Source of the DNA: Aureococcus anophagefferens
Lineage: Eukaryota > Sar > Pelagophyceae > Pelagomonadales > Pelagomonadaceae
NCBI RefSeq assembly: GCF_000186865.1
Contig: NW_008705565.1
Coordinates: 1,697,686 to 1,761,685 of the forward strand
Length of the DNA: 64,000 nucleotides
Direction: 5' to 3'
Numbering within the stretch: the stretch's first letter is position 1; each line of letters starts with the position of its first letter. Positions 18,823 through 28,299 of this stretch are shown in pieces. The notes beneath the pieces were generated by a model that was not told where the DNA came from, searched no databases, and saw only the letters and a list, made by a program, of their open reading frames with translations. The translations under genes were made by a program, and so were the position numbers.

Positions 18823-20165
18823 CTCGTCGTGCGCTGCGTGCTCCGGAAGCGGAACGTCGAGAGCCTGTCGCTGATGAAGTCGCTCACGAAGCAGTTCCGC
18901 GCGCCCGTGGGCGCGGTCGCCGCCGCGGGCGTCAAGGACAAGCGCGCGCTGACCTGGCAGTTCGTCACCGTTAAGATCGGCCGGTCGCGGAACGCGATCG
19001 CGGCGCTGCGCTGGGCGCTCACGACCGAGACGCCCGCGAAGATCGGCGCCGACGCGGCGCTCTACCCCGTCGACGTCGTCGAGAAGATGCTCCAGCCCGG
19101 CGACCTGCGGGGCAACCGCTTCGCGGTCGTCGTCCGCGACGTCGCCGGCGACGCGGCGCCGCTCGTCGACGCGTTCCGCCGGAACCCCGTGTTCCTCAAC
19201 GCGTTCGGCACGCAGCGCGTCGGCAAGGAGGGCGGCGGCGACGTCCCTCCTCCGACGTGGCAAATCGGCCGGGCACTGCTCGCGCGGCGCCACGGCGAGG
19301 CGTTCCTGCTCGCGTGCGCGTCCTGCCCAGGGCAGCAAAAGAGAGCGAAATTCCCAACTTCAAAGGCTCCTTTCTCGGCCGTTTTCCACTCGTTTCGGCT
19401 GATTTTTGGACGAGCGGTCATCTCTCGGAACGGTCTCGAAGCATGGATGCTTTTTCCGGAACGCGCGCGCGCGGAACACTCACGTTGAAGCGAACTTGAA
19501 TCACCCTTTTCCTGCCCAGGTCGTGCCTCGGCGACTTCGCGACGAACGCGCCGCTCGCCGCGGTCCGCGCGGCCGTCGCGGCCGGCGCCTTCGACCGCGG
19601 CGCCGCGAAGAAGCTCACCGCCGCGCTCCCGAGAAACGCGCCCGCGCGCGACGCGGCCGTGGCCTACGCGCGGACGGCGTCGTGCGAGGCCGCGGCGGCC
19701 GCGCCGCCGCACCGTGCGCGGACGCTCTGGCTCCACGCGTACCAGTCCTACGTCTTCAACGTCGCCGCGGCCGCGCGGCTCGACGCCGGGCCGCTCGACG
19801 CGCCGCTCCCCGGCGACGAATTCGACGGCGGCGAGCTCGCGCTGCCCCTCGTCGGGTCGCGGACGGTCCTCGGCGCGGGCGCCGCGGCGCGCGCCGCGGC
19901 CGCGGTCCTCGCGCGCGACGGCGTCGCCGAGGACGACTTCAAGCGCGAGCGCCTCCGGGGCGGCGCGCGGCGCCTCGCCGTCCGCGCCGAGGGCCTCGAC
20001 GTCGCCCTCGATGAGGGCGCGAAGACGCTGACGGCGACCTTCCAGCTCCCGGCGGGCGCCTACGCGACGACGATGCTCGGCGAGCTCTTCGGCGCACTGG
20101 ACGTCGTCCACGAGAACCGGGGCAAGCACGAGGCGCCCGAGGTCGCCGTAAGTCGCGACGCGTAG
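17731..20165 (+). CDS. PUS7: TruD/PUS7-family tRNA pseudouridine synthase
   Basis: Exons 17731-19319 and 19520-20165 give 744 residues, split by an introner. The start ATG at 17731 precedes the family motif DFVVDEV (~33). The catalytic Asp lies in AGVKDKRALTWQ (~402), followed by NRFAVVVRDV and NAFGTQRVG. Exon 2 supplies the C-terminal TruD fold (LWLHAYQSYVFN). It isomerises uridine to pseudouridine in RNA. Between the first motif and the core lies an acidic insert with a 24-nt tandem repeat (18142-18213). Exon joining gives ACA-SCLGD with no extra residues. It converges with primase, the stops being 34 nt apart. Confidence 0.92.
18142..18213 (+). repeat. 24-bp tandem repeat, three units
   Basis: Units begin GAGGCGCCAACGGAGGAAGT and encode EAPTEEVG/K. 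They lie in the disordered insert of the pseudouridine synthase gene. Confidence 0.8.
19320..19519 (+). mobile_element. Introner element, copy 2 (spliced, GT-AG)
   Basis: 200 nt, very similar to copy 1 along its length. The ends are AGGGCAGCAAAAGAGAG and CTTTTCCTGCCCAG. The flanking repeat is GTCCTGCC at 19320 versus GTCGTGCC at 19520 (7 of 8). The donor GT is the first two bases of the left repeat and the acceptor AG is the element's end. Confidence 0.9.
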
Positions 20166-20199
20166 CGAACTCCGCGTAGCTTAGGGGGGGTCGGCGCGC

Positions 20200-21510
20200 C
20201 TAGAAGTCGCCGACCATGGCGGCCTGCTGCTCCTTCTCGTCGCGCTGGCCCTTGTGGAGGGACTTGAGGAGCGGGTCGATGAAGCTCTTCTCGAAGAAGC
20301 GGACGGCGTGCTTGAGGTCCGTCTTCTCGAGGTCGGGCACGTCCTCGGTCGACGCGTCGATCTGCTTCGCGAGGTCCTTGAGCGTGACGACGGCCGTCGG
20401 GTCGAAGGCCGCGCACTGCTTCGCGTCGAAGGGCACGCAGACGCGGCCCGTCTTCGGGTGCGCGGCGAAGGGCGACTTGAGGAGGTGGTTGCGGTGCTTG
20501 GACACGTTCTCGTCGAGGCGCGGGTAGCAGTGCGTGAAGACGACCTCGTACTTCCAGAGCTCGTCGACCTGCGCGCGCTTCTGCTTCTTCGCGGAGGACC
20601 CGCGGTCCGGCGACGCGCAGAGGCCCTTGAGCGCGTCCCACTTCTGCGCGGGCGTGCTGGCGTCGCCGGCGCGCGCCCAGTGCTTGGCGATCTGGTCCGC
20701 GATGTCCTCGGGGAGCGTCGCGAGGAGCTTGGACCAGTGCTCGGGGCTCGCGAGGAGCTTCTGGCCGTCCTCGGGGATGACGTGCTTGATGAAGAGCGGC
20801 TCGAGGAGCTTGTACGCGCGCTCGAGCGACGGGTGGAGCGGCGCCTGGAGGTCCGTCTTCTTCGCCGAGTTCTCGTTGCCGCCGACGACGGAGAAGTACT
20901 TGATGATGGCCAGCCGCGCCTCGTTCGTGAGCTTGCGCGACTCCGCGTCGCCGACCCAGCAGTGGACGCCGCGCCGGCCGCTGTAGACCCACATGATGTG
21001 CTCGAAGCCAAAGTCCTCGCGCAGCGACGACTCGCAGACGCGGCAGGCGCACGTCATGTACTGCCAGCACTTGCGGCAGACCGTCGCGCCCTGGCAGCAC
21101 GTCCGCACGTCGTCGTAGTCGCTGAGGTCGATGTCGAAGACGAGCTCGCGCTCCTCGGGCCGGAAGTTCTTGATGCTCAGGTGGTCCTTGGGCGACGCGT
21201 TGAAGACGGCGCCGATGTCGATCTTGTGCGGCTGGCGCTTCGTCATCAGCTCCTTCATCGCCTTGGCGTCGCCGAAGCACTGGTAGCGGATGTAGACGTC
21301 GTCCGCGAGCGTCAGCGACAGCTCGCGCTTCGCCAGCGTCGACCCCGTGCCCACGGGCGTCGACGCGTCGCCGTGGGGCTGGTACGCGAGCCACTTGCAC
21401 ATCTGCTCGTAGGGGAAGAGCCGCGCGTAGTACATGCGCAGCAGGTCCGCGTCGAACTTGGGACCCGCGTCCTGCTGCTCCTCGACCTCCTCCACGTCCA
21501 TGGCGGTCAT
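20200..21510 (-). CDS. PRIM1: DNA primase small (catalytic) subunit
   Basis: 436 residues from the ATG at 21510 (MTAMDVEEVEEQ); human PRIM1 is about 420. The catalytic acidic pair is in ELVFDIDLSDYDD (~123), and the zinc-binding Cys cluster CCQGATVCRKCWQYMTCAC follows. SGRRGVHCWVGD (~176) is the family signature, and YPRLDENVSKHRNHLLKSPF lies in the C-terminal third. It synthesises RNA primers in the polymerase alpha-primase complex. Single exon. The frame is open ~37 codons further upstream, but that part is basic and non-conserved. Confidence 0.95.
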   Translation of the reverse strand: MTAMDVEEVEEQQDAGPKFDADLLRMYYARLFPYEQMCKWLAYQPHGDASTPVGTGSTLAKRELSLTLADDVYIRYQCFGDAKAMKELMTKRQPHKIDIGAVFNASPKDHLSIKNFRPEERELVFDIDLSDYDDVRTCCQGATVCRKCWQYMTCACRVCESSLREDFGFEHIMWVYSGRRGVHCWVGDAESRKLTNEARLAIIKYFSVVGGNENSAKKTDLQAPLHPSLERAYKLLEPLFIKHVIPEDGQKLLASPEHWSKLLATLPEDIADQIAKHWARAGDASTPAQKWDALKGLCASPDRGSSAKKQKRAQVDELWKYEVVFTHCYPRLDENVSKHRNHLLKSPFAAHPKTGRVCVPFDAKQCAAFDPTAVVTLKDLAKQIDASTEDVPDLEKTDLKHAVRFFEKSFIDPLLKSLHKGQRDEKEQQAAMVGDF

Positions 21511-21832
21511 CTTCAAGACGAGTGCGCTCGCAAGTGCGCCGACGGTGCAAGGCGGCGAATGCAAGACGCGGCGAAGACGCGGCCGCGGGCGGAGCGCTCC
21601 CGGTGCTCTCAGATCGTTCAAAATCGATCGTCAACAGACCGTCAACATCGGGGAAAGTTGACGTTGAAGTTTCTTAGAGGCCCTCTCGACCTTCGTTTCT
21701 CTACGAGCGACGCCTCATCGCGCCTTCTTCGATGAATGCAGGGGACGGGCTTACGCTCTCGGGACGCCGACGCCTTTGAAAAGGCGACCCGGTCGCCGCC
21801 CCCTCCGACTCGCGCCTCACGCCGCGACACCG
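21511..21832. other. Intergenic between primase and GPN2
   Basis: This is the promoter side of primase and the 3' side of GPN2. Around 21630-21680 several GTCAAC/GTTGAC words and an ACGTTGAAG stretch resemble the 3' part of the introners. It is too short to call a relic. Confidence 0.35.
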
Positions 21833-22921
21833 TTACGAGTACCAGGAGAACGCCCCGTCCTCCTCCCCGCCGCCGCTCGCCGCCGGCGCGCGCGGCGCGT
21901 GCGTGCGGTACGTGCGGTCCCGCGGCGGCGCGGCGCGCGCCGCCTCGTCCGCGTCCGCGAACGCGCGGACGCGGTCGTCGAGCTTCGCGTCGTCGGACTC
22001 CGGGTCCCAGGGCATGGGCCGCCCGCCCTTGTGCAGCAGGAAGAGGTCCGTCGCGTCCTCGACGAGCGCCGCGGGCGCGTGGACGCCCGCCGGGTGGCCG
22101 TTCGCCTTGTCGAGCATGCGGACCAAGCGCGCGACGGAGTCGCCGTCGGACACGTCCAGCGGCTGGTAGCACACGAGCCCGAAGTCGTCGACGAGCTCGC
22201 AGATGCGGCCCGTGAGCTTCTGGAGCCGCTCGTTGTAGCGCGCGGCGTCGCCCGCGGCCGCGTCGCCCGCGACGGGCTCCGGCGCGCGCGGCCGCACGCC
22301 GCAGAACGGCACGATGCGGTGCAGCTCGCGCGCGTCCTTGAAGAACTCGAGGTTCATGGCGAGCTCGTAGCGGTCCGCGAGGTCCACCTTGCTCAGCACG
22401 TTGATGTGGGGGAGCTCGAGGCGCAGCATCGCCGTCAGCGACAGGAGGCACGCCGCGACGTAGTGGCTCGGCACGCCGCAGTGCGCGACGTCGACGAGGT
22501 GCGCGGCGACGAGCCGCGCGTCGAAGGTGCGCTTCAGGTCGTCGAGGATGCGCCGCAGGCTCCCGTCGTGCGTGAAGAGCTCCGTCTGGCCCGGCAGGTC
22601 GAAGATGACGTAGGGGAAGCACTCGTCGACCGCCAGCTTCTCGACCTCGTCGCGGAGCCAGGTGCTCTGCTCCAGCTCCTTCATGCAGAAGAGGAGCGCG
22701 CCGTTCGCGCCCAGGCCCTGCTCGGCCATGGCGCGGTCCACGCTGCAGAAGTCGCGCACGTCGATGGCGAAGGTCGTCAGGCCCTCGCCCTCGCAGGCCG
22801 GGTCCAGGTTCACGAGCGCCACCGGCCGCTTCGACAGCGCGTGATAGCGGCAGAGGCCCGCGCACATCGTGCTCTTGCCCGCGCCCGGCGGGCCCACGAC
22901 GACGCAGCCAAAGAGGCTCAT
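21833..22921 (-). CDS. GPN2: GPN-loop GTPase 2
   Basis: 362 residues. The P-loop GPPGAGKST is at ~10-18, the DLPGQ switch motif at ~109-113, and SKVDL (guanine specificity) near 185. HLVD, LELPHINVLSKVDL and the C-terminal PLDVSDGDSV..DKANG assign it to GPN2 rather than GPN1 or GPN3. These GTPases assist assembly and nuclear import of RNA polymerase II. The signature Gly-Pro-Asn loop reads LGANGAL (71-73), with Ala in place of Pro. A disordered 40-residue tail is extra relative to animals. It is head-to-head with the next gene, with only ~50 nt between starts. Confidence 0.92.
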   Translation of the reverse strand: MSLFGCVVVGPPGAGKSTMCAGLCRYHALSKRPVALVNLDPACEGEGLTTFAIDVRDFCSVDRAMAEQGLGANGALLFCMKELEQSTWLRDEVEKLAVDECFPYVIFDLPGQTELFTHDGSLRRILDDLKRTFDARLVAAHLVDVAHCGVPSHYVAACLLSLTAMLRLELPHINVLSKVDLADRYELAMNLEFFKDARELHRIVPFCGVRPRAPEPVAGDAAAGDAARYNERLQKLTGRICELVDDFGLVCYQPLDVSDGDSVARLVRMLDKANGHPAGVHAPAALVEDATDLFLLHKGGRPMPWDPESDDAKLDDRVRAFADADEAARAAPPRDRTYRTHAPRAPAASGGGEEDGAFSWYS

Positions 22922-22971
22922 GCTCGCGGCTAGACGCAGCCGGCGAGGCTCATACGCAGCCGGAGAGGGTG

Positions 22972-24030
22972 ATGATGCCGCCTTGTTTCCTCATTTTGCC
23001 GCAAGAGAGCATGGGTGGCCGGAATCCGCCCAGCGGCGGTGCGCCCGGCGACGACGGCCGACGTAGATACCCGCACGTGGAGCGGAGCCAGGACCCCGTG
23101 AAGCGGTCGCACAACGACTGGGTCGTCGCGTCGGCCCTGGAGCACGGCACGGACGTGCTCGTCCTCGACGGCCTGGACCTCAACACGACGTCGCTGCTCA
23201 TCCGCGCGGGCGTGCCCTACGACGCGATCCACGTGCCGAACCGGCCCGACTTCGACGCGCTCATGAAGCGGGAGCGCGCGACGTTCGGCGGCGGCGCGGC
23301 CGGCGCCGCGCCGGAGGTCGCCGTCGGCCACGTCTACCGCGCGACGGCCCAGGAGTTCGTCGACGCCTACGCGTCTCTCACCAAGCCCGCGCGGCCCGTC
23401 AAGACGGTCTGGCTCGACCTCAACGCTCGCTGGGGCCTCGCCGTCGAACGCACCGTGCGCCAGCTCTTCGCCTGCCGCATGCTCGGGACCGGCGACGCGG
23501 ACCTCTTCCTCACGCTGAGCCGCGGCTTCCACGCGCAGCAGCTCGACGCCGTCGCGGACCTCGTCGGCGAGCTGTTCTTCGAGACCTACGGCCGCCGCGG
23601 CACCCTCGAGCTCGTCGAAAACCACACGGGCAATTACGGCACGGGCATGATGATCCTGCACTGGCGCGTCCGCGCGCCCGCGCCGCTCTGGGACCTGCTC
23701 TTCGCGCCCGCGGACGGCGCCGCCCTCGCGGACCGCCTCGCGCGCGAAACCAAGGCCTTCCGCAAGCCCCAGAACATGCGGCGCGCGACGCGCGGCGACC
23801 GGGGCGTCAACGTCGTCTGCCTCGCGGGCGGCGGCGGCACCGGCGACGCCGACGACGACTACCTCGCCGCCGTGACGGCCTGCGCCTGCGCGGACCTCAC
23901 GGACGTCGCCGACGACGCGCCCGCGGCCGCGGTCCCGCTCACGACCATGGACGGCGTCGTCCTCGAGGGCGGCCTCGCGCCCCCCGAGGCGGGCGTCCCG
24001 GCCGCCCGCGCGTCCGCGTTCGACGACTAA
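22972..24030 (+). CDS. Unknown protein, possibly Rossmann/methyltransferase-like
   Basis: About 352 residues from the ATG at 22972; an in-frame ATG with a better context occurs at 23011 (MGGRN). The core has alternating strands and helices: VLVLDGLDLNTT, IHVPNRPDF, VKTVWLDLNARW, ADLFLTLSRGF, then LELVENHTGNYGTGMMILHW. This pattern resembles a Rossmann-type methyltransferase, but no canonical SAM motif is clear. The C-terminus is Ala/Asp-rich. It shares a ~50-nt promoter region with GPN2. Function unknown. Confidence 0.75.
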   Translation: MMPPCFLILPQESMGGRNPPSGGAPGDDGRRRYPHVERSQDPVKRSHNDWVVASALEHGTDVLVLDGLDLNTTSLLIRAGVPYDAIHVPNRPDFDALMKRERATFGGGAAGAAPEVAVGHVYRATAQEFVDAYASLTKPARPVKTVWLDLNARWGLAVERTVRQLFACRMLGTGDADLFLTLSRGFHAQQLDAVADLVGELFFETYGRRGTLELVENHTGNYGTGMMILHWRVRAPAPLWDLLFAPADGAALADRLARETKAFRKPQNMRRATRGDRGVNVVCLAGGGGTGDADDDYLAAVTACACADLTDVADDAPAAAVPLTTMDGVVLEGGLAPPEAGVPAARASAFDD

Positions 24031-24048
24031 GGCCGCTTTAAGTCCGCT

Positions 24049-25023
24049 TTAGCCGGCGACGGGGCGCACGGCCGCCTTCACGGGCCGCACCTCCTCCGCG
24101 CTCGCGACGGGCACGTCCGGGTCGAAGCCGCCCTCGTCGACGACCGTGACGGCCGCGAGGTCGACGGCCGTCGCGGACGCGACGACGAGCTCGCAGCCGC
24201 GCGCGCGCCGCGGCTGGGCCGCCGGCGGCTGCCGCCGGTGCCGCGCGAGCGCCGGCCGGCCGCACCAGTGGAAGCGGAGCCAGTGGAAGCAGCAGCACGA
24301 GATGAAGCAGAGCAGGATGACGAGCACCACCGACGCGCCGACGACGAAGACGCCCCAGAGGTTCGCGCAGGACGCGGTCTGCCCGAAGATCGGCGACCTC
24401 GACTCGCACGGCTCGCCGGGCGCGCAGGGCGCGCAGCACGTCGCGTAGGACGTGCACCCCAGGCGCTTCTCGCAGACGGCGCCCCGGGAGTAGCGGTAGC
24501 CCTCGAGGCAGGACGCGCGCTCCTCGAGCGCGCAGCACGACGGGTCCCGATCGCGGCCCTTTCGGGAGTGGAACTCGTAGCACACGTCGACGTCGCAGCC
24601 CGACGCGCACGCCGCGCCGAAGAAGCAGCGCGTGACGAGGCGGCCGCCGCCGGCGTCGCCGCCGGCGACGAACTCGAAGCCCGCGGCGCACGCGCCATCG
24701 CCCGGCGCCGCGGCGCAGCCCGCGTCGGCGGCGAACGCCGTCCCGTTCGCGACCTGGCACGCCCAGGCGTCGTGCGTCGACGAGCAGCCCAGGCTCGGCG
24801 CGTACGTCGCGTTCCCGGCCGCCGTCGCGTTCCCGGCCGCCGTCGCGTTCCCGGCCGGCGGCCGGCTCGGCGCCGCGGTGCCGTTCGGCGGTGCCGCGGC
24901 CGGCGCCCGGCTCGGCGCCGCGGTGCCGTTCGCCGTCGCGTTCCCGGCCACCGCTCGGTCCTCCGGCGCGGCAACGACCAGCAGGAGCGCGCGCAGCCAG
25001 CGTGGCATCGATGCTCCGCCCAT
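24049..25023 (-). CDS. Cys-rich type I membrane protein, unknown
   Basis: Starts at 25023 or 25008 both give a signal peptide (MPRWLRALLLVVAA). The N-terminal ectodomain carries tandem GNATAA and APSR-type repeats with many N-glycosylation sequons. About 20 Cys residues follow in a globular part. One transmembrane helix (LWGVFVVGASVVLVILLCFI) precedes a basic, Ala-rich cytoplasmic tail of ~70 residues. An 18-nt repeat encoding AGNATA occurs near 24809-24860. No family recognised; a cell-surface protein is inferred. Confidence 0.72.
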   Translation of the reverse strand: MGGASMPRWLRALLLVVAAPEDRAVAGNATANGTAAPSRAPAAAPPNGTAAPSRPPAGNATAAGNATAAGNATYAPSLGCSSTHDAWACQVANGTAFAADAGCAAAPGDGACAAGFEFVAGGDAGGGRLVTRCFFGAACASGCDVDVCYEFHSRKGRDRDPSCCALEERASCLEGYRYSRGAVCEKRLGCTSYATCCAPCAPGEPCESRSPIFGQTASCANLWGVFVVGASVVLVILLCFISCCCFHWLRFHWCGRPALARHRRQPPAAQPRRARGCELVVASATAVDLAAVTVVDEGGFDPDVPVASAEEVRPVKAAVRPVAG

Positions 25024-25244
25024 CGAGAGAAGGCAGCCCACGCGGCCCGGAGATCGCAAGTGAAAACTTTTGCCGTCAATGTAAAGGTCAACGAGGAAAA
25101 AAAGAAAACGGGATTCTTACGCGGCGCGCCGGGCGCGCGGTTGGGCGAGGCGGCGGTGCGCCGGCGCGGCCGCGGCGCGGCGCGGTCGGTGTGGGGGGGA
25201 GGGAAGCTGAGGGGCGCGCGCGCCGCGCGGGCTCGGCGCCGCGC

Positions 25245-27944
25245 CTAGAAGCCGTCGAGGAAGTGGGCGCCGTCCCAGTTCTCCGGCAGCGTGTCGTTGT
25301 TGGCGTCCATGAAGCCGAGGAGGTAGAGCGTCGGCCCGTCCTCGGGCTTGAGCCGCATGCCCGCGTCGAACGTGCGCCGCGCGGCGGGCCAGTCGCCCTC
25401 GACGAAGGCGGAGTAGGCCTTGAGCCACGTCTCGATGAAGTCGGCGTGGAGCCCCTCCTGGATCTCGGTGTACTCCGGGTGGGTCCAGTCCGTGAGGTCC
25501 TGCTTCTTGGTCTTGGGGTTGATCGTGCTCGTGGGCTTGCCGAAGCCGATCTTGTTGTACATGACGTCGTACGTCCAGACCGTGAAGGGGCAGGTGACGC
25601 CCTCGGCGCGGATGTAGGCGATGGGCCGCGTGTACTTCTTCAGGCCCGGGCTCGCCAGGTTGTGGAGCCAGTGGGACACGTTGAGCTTGGCGAGGAAGAT
25701 TTTGGACGACGCCTCGAGGCGGTCGCTCATCTCGACGTGCGGGCTGAGGTACGTCGCGTCGATCTTGAGCTCGGAGCCGATGGCGCCCTCGATGGCCCAG
25801 CCGACGTGCATGCCGAAGCCCATCTTGATGGAGAAGCCCGGCCCGAAGCGGCGGATGACGGCCTCGTACGTCGCGTAGCACGTGAGGCAGCCGTCGACGT
25901 TCTCGTTGAAGAGGTCGATCTGGCACTTGAGGAAGGCCGTGATCGCCGCGTCGGCCATCTGGCTCGGCGTGATCTGGCGCTTCTTCGCGCGCAGCGCCGA
26001 ATTCGTCGCGACGCAGCGGATCGTCTCGTTCGCCTTGACGCGCTGCGCCTCCGTCGCCGTGTCGCTGAAGTTCGTGAAGCCGTCCATCTCGCCGTCGCAG
26101 ACCTTCCAGGACAGCAGGAAGGCGTCGCCGACGTTCTTGTTCGCCATCCCAAAGTAGGTGTGCGTCGCCGTGTGCACCAGGTTCCCGAGCTTGTTCACGT
26201 AGACCATGACCTCCTCCTGGAGGCACTCCGTCGTGTCCGTGAACTGGCGGATGTCGCAGAACCCGTAGATGGCCGTGATCTTCTTGCCCGGGACCATGGC
26301 GTTGAGCTTGCCCGTGCCCGTCTTCATGTTCTTGCCGATGATCTCCGCGCCGGCCGCGCCGAAGCCGACCTGGAGGAGCTGGCCGACGCGCTCGAGCGTC
26401 TGCTCCAGCAGCACGGTCTCGTAGCCCTGGTCCTGGATCTTCTTGTCGTCATCGAGCATCGTCGCCGCGGAGATGGACGCGGAGTCGAGCGGGTTCTCCG
26501 CGAGGCGCTTCACGAGCGTCATCATGCGCTCGATGGGGCCGATGACGAAGATCTGCGCGTCGTGGTTGAAGGCCAGCGACCCGCCGACGATCATGATCAT
26601 GATGAAGAGCGTCTTCAGCAGGCTCATGCCGGAAAGTAAACGCATCTTCTCGCGGTTGCTGAAGACCGCGAACGATATGCACGTCGGCTGCTCGACGCGG
26701 ATGTCCCAGGCCTTGTGGTGCTCGCCCTCGCCGGGCATCTTGCCGCCCGCGGGCTCCCAGTTCTTGATGCCGCCGTAGAGGTCGTCCTCGCCGGACGCGC
26801 GGTAGCACCCGACCTGGGTGATCTGGAAGAACTCGCCGGTCGAGGATTCGCGGTAGTTGAGCTTCTTGATGACGGACTCGCCGCGCGTTTCCGCGCCGTC
26901 GAAGCCGTTCTTGCCGATGCCCTTGTCGGGCCGCTCCATGAAGGAGCCCCACTCGTTGGAGTCGGAGGAGACCATGTCGTGGATGGCGTCGTGGGTCCAC
27001 GTCGTGTTGCAGTTCGCCCACGAGTAGGGCCCGCCGTAGACGTCCGTCACCGACTGGGGCTCGCAGATCTCGAGGTAGAGCAAGGGGTAGCCGTCCTGGT
27101 AGGACTTGCGCGCGTAGAAGCGCACCTGCTGGCGGAAGTCGGCCTCGCTGACGAGGGGCGACCCGTCGACGCCCGTGCGGTTGAAGTTCTGCGGGTACTG
27201 GTGGAGGTGCTTGAGGAAGTGGTACTGGAAGTTGAAGTTGTTCGACAGGAGGGAGCCGGACTGGAGCCAGGGGAGGGCCATGATCATGACGAGCATCATG
27301 CAGATCAGCCGCTGCGTCGTGATCTCCGTGAGCTTCTTGCCGACGCTGCTCGGCTCGAGCGACGTGTCCTGCATGGCGTCGTCGGCGCCGTTGTGCATCT
27401 TGTAGAGCTTGACGACGCGGACCATGCGCACGAGGCGCACGATGCGGATCACCTTGGAGGCCTTGGTGCCCACGCGGCCCGCCTTGCCCGCCTTGGCCAT
27501 CTCCGCGGACGACCCGGAAGCGCCGCCCATCTCGCCCGTGAGGGGCTTCATGACCATGGGGATCTCCATGAGGATGGACAACGTCGACACGAGGTCGATC
27601 CAGAAGTAGAAGCCCCAGAGGTAATGGGGGTTGGCGAAGATGTTGCACACGATCTCGAACGAGAAGAAGAAGACGCAGATCCACGCGGCGACGACGAAGC
27701 CGTCGTCGGCCGTCACGTCCGTCAGCGTCAGCTTCATGTCGTCGCCGAAGAGGGCGTAGATCGTGAGCACCGTCATGAAGGCGCTGAAGTAGTTGCTGTC
27801 CATGAGCTTCTTCGCGATCGCGCGCACGTGGTCCATCGGCGTGCTCGGCTGCGCCGCGTGCAGGCCCGCGGGCGCGTGCTTGGCCTGGGCGCTCTGCTTC
27901 CGCGCCTTGTCCACGCCGTGGCTGTCCGCCACCTTGGACCCCAT
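25245..27944 (-). CDS. Voltage-sensor domain fused to class III adenylyl cyclase
   Basis: 899 residues from the ATG at 27944. Residues ~45-185 look like an S1-S4 voltage sensor; S4 has regularly spaced Arg/Lys (KVIRIVRLVRMVRVVKLYKM). A TM helix (~230), a ~190-residue extracytoplasmic loop with NxT sites and a second TM helix (TLFIMIMIVGGSLAF) follow. The cyclase domain starts near 555: metal Asp in GFCDIRQFT, second metal Asp and substrate Lys in NKNVGDAFLLSW, and Asp in LKIDATYL, predicting ATP as substrate. The transition-state Asn (VNxxxR) is Glu here (VEMSDR). A TPR-like tail (DWPAARRTFDAGMRLKPEDG) ends the protein. It would make cAMP in response to membrane potential (inference). Confidence 0.88.
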   Translation of the reverse strand: MGSKVADSHGVDKARKQSAQAKHAPAGLHAAQPSTPMDHVRAIAKKLMDSNYFSAFMTVLTIYALFGDDMKLTLTDVTADDGFVVAAWICVFFFSFEIVCNIFANPHYLWGFYFWIDLVSTLSILMEIPMVMKPLTGEMGGASGSSAEMAKAGKAGRVGTKASKVIRIVRLVRMVRVVKLYKMHNGADDAMQDTSLEPSSVGKKLTEITTQRLICMMLVMIMALPWLQSGSLLSNNFNFQYHFLKHLHQYPQNFNRTGVDGSPLVSEADFRQQVRFYARKSYQDGYPLLYLEICEPQSVTDVYGGPYSWANCNTTWTHDAIHDMVSSDSNEWGSFMERPDKGIGKNGFDGAETRGESVIKKLNYRESSTGEFFQITQVGCYRASGEDDLYGGIKNWEPAGGKMPGEGEHHKAWDIRVEQPTCISFAVFSNREKMRLLSGMSLLKTLFIMIMIVGGSLAFNHDAQIFVIGPIERMMTLVKRLAENPLDSASISAATMLDDDKKIQDQGYETVLLEQTLERVGQLLQVGFGAAGAEIIGKNMKTGTGKLNAMVPGKKITAIYGFCDIRQFTDTTECLQEEVMVYVNKLGNLVHTATHTYFGMANKNVGDAFLLSWKVCDGEMDGFTNFSDTATEAQRVKANETIRCVATNSALRAKKRQITPSQMADAAITAFLKCQIDLFNENVDGCLTCYATYEAVIRRFGPGFSIKMGFGMHVGWAIEGAIGSELKIDATYLSPHVEMSDRLEASSKIFLAKLNVSHWLHNLASPGLKKYTRPIAYIRAEGVTCPFTVWTYDVMYNKIGFGKPTSTINPKTKKQDLTDWTHPEYTEIQEGLHADFIETWLKAYSAFVEGDWPAARRTFDAGMRLKPEDGPTLYLLGFMDANNDTLPENWDGAHFLDGF

Positions 27945-28299
27945 GGTCGCCGTCGTCCGCCGGCGCGCCCGGGGGCGCGCGCGGCTCGAAGGGCCGGCGG
28001 CGCGCCGGGGCCTCCGGGGGCCGAAGGGCGGGCGCGGGGCGACGGACGCCGCGCCGGGCGGGTCAGGCCGCCCGGGAGAGCCGGGGGCGAGCGACCGACC
28101 CGGCGACCCGGCGACCCGGCGACCACAAGCTGTCTGTGGCGGAGACCAGACTACAGCGCGAAGCAGTTTTGTGGGGCAGGGCGACGTATCCGCGGGGGCA
28201 GCATCATCCCTGCACCATCGATCAGCCAGTCGAGCCGTCAGGAAAGAGGTGGCGAGGTGTTCAAAACGCCGGGAGCGAGGTCGCCGGGAGTAAACGACC
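27945..28299. promoter_or_regulatory. Divergent promoter region, cyclase / SNF2 gene
   Basis: A shared 355-nt upstream region between oppositely oriented starts. It contains a 9-nt tandem repeat (CGACCCGG units) near 28092-28125. No core element is certain. Confidence 0.4.

Noticed and set aside
19320..19519. Frameshift/pseudogene in the pseudouridine synthase
   Set aside because: The frame change is fully explained by the introner; both sides are conserved and join without extra residues.
21630..21690. Decayed introner outside a gene
   Set aside because: Only short GTTGAC/ACGTTGAAG words match the introner 3' part; no inverted ends or core are present.
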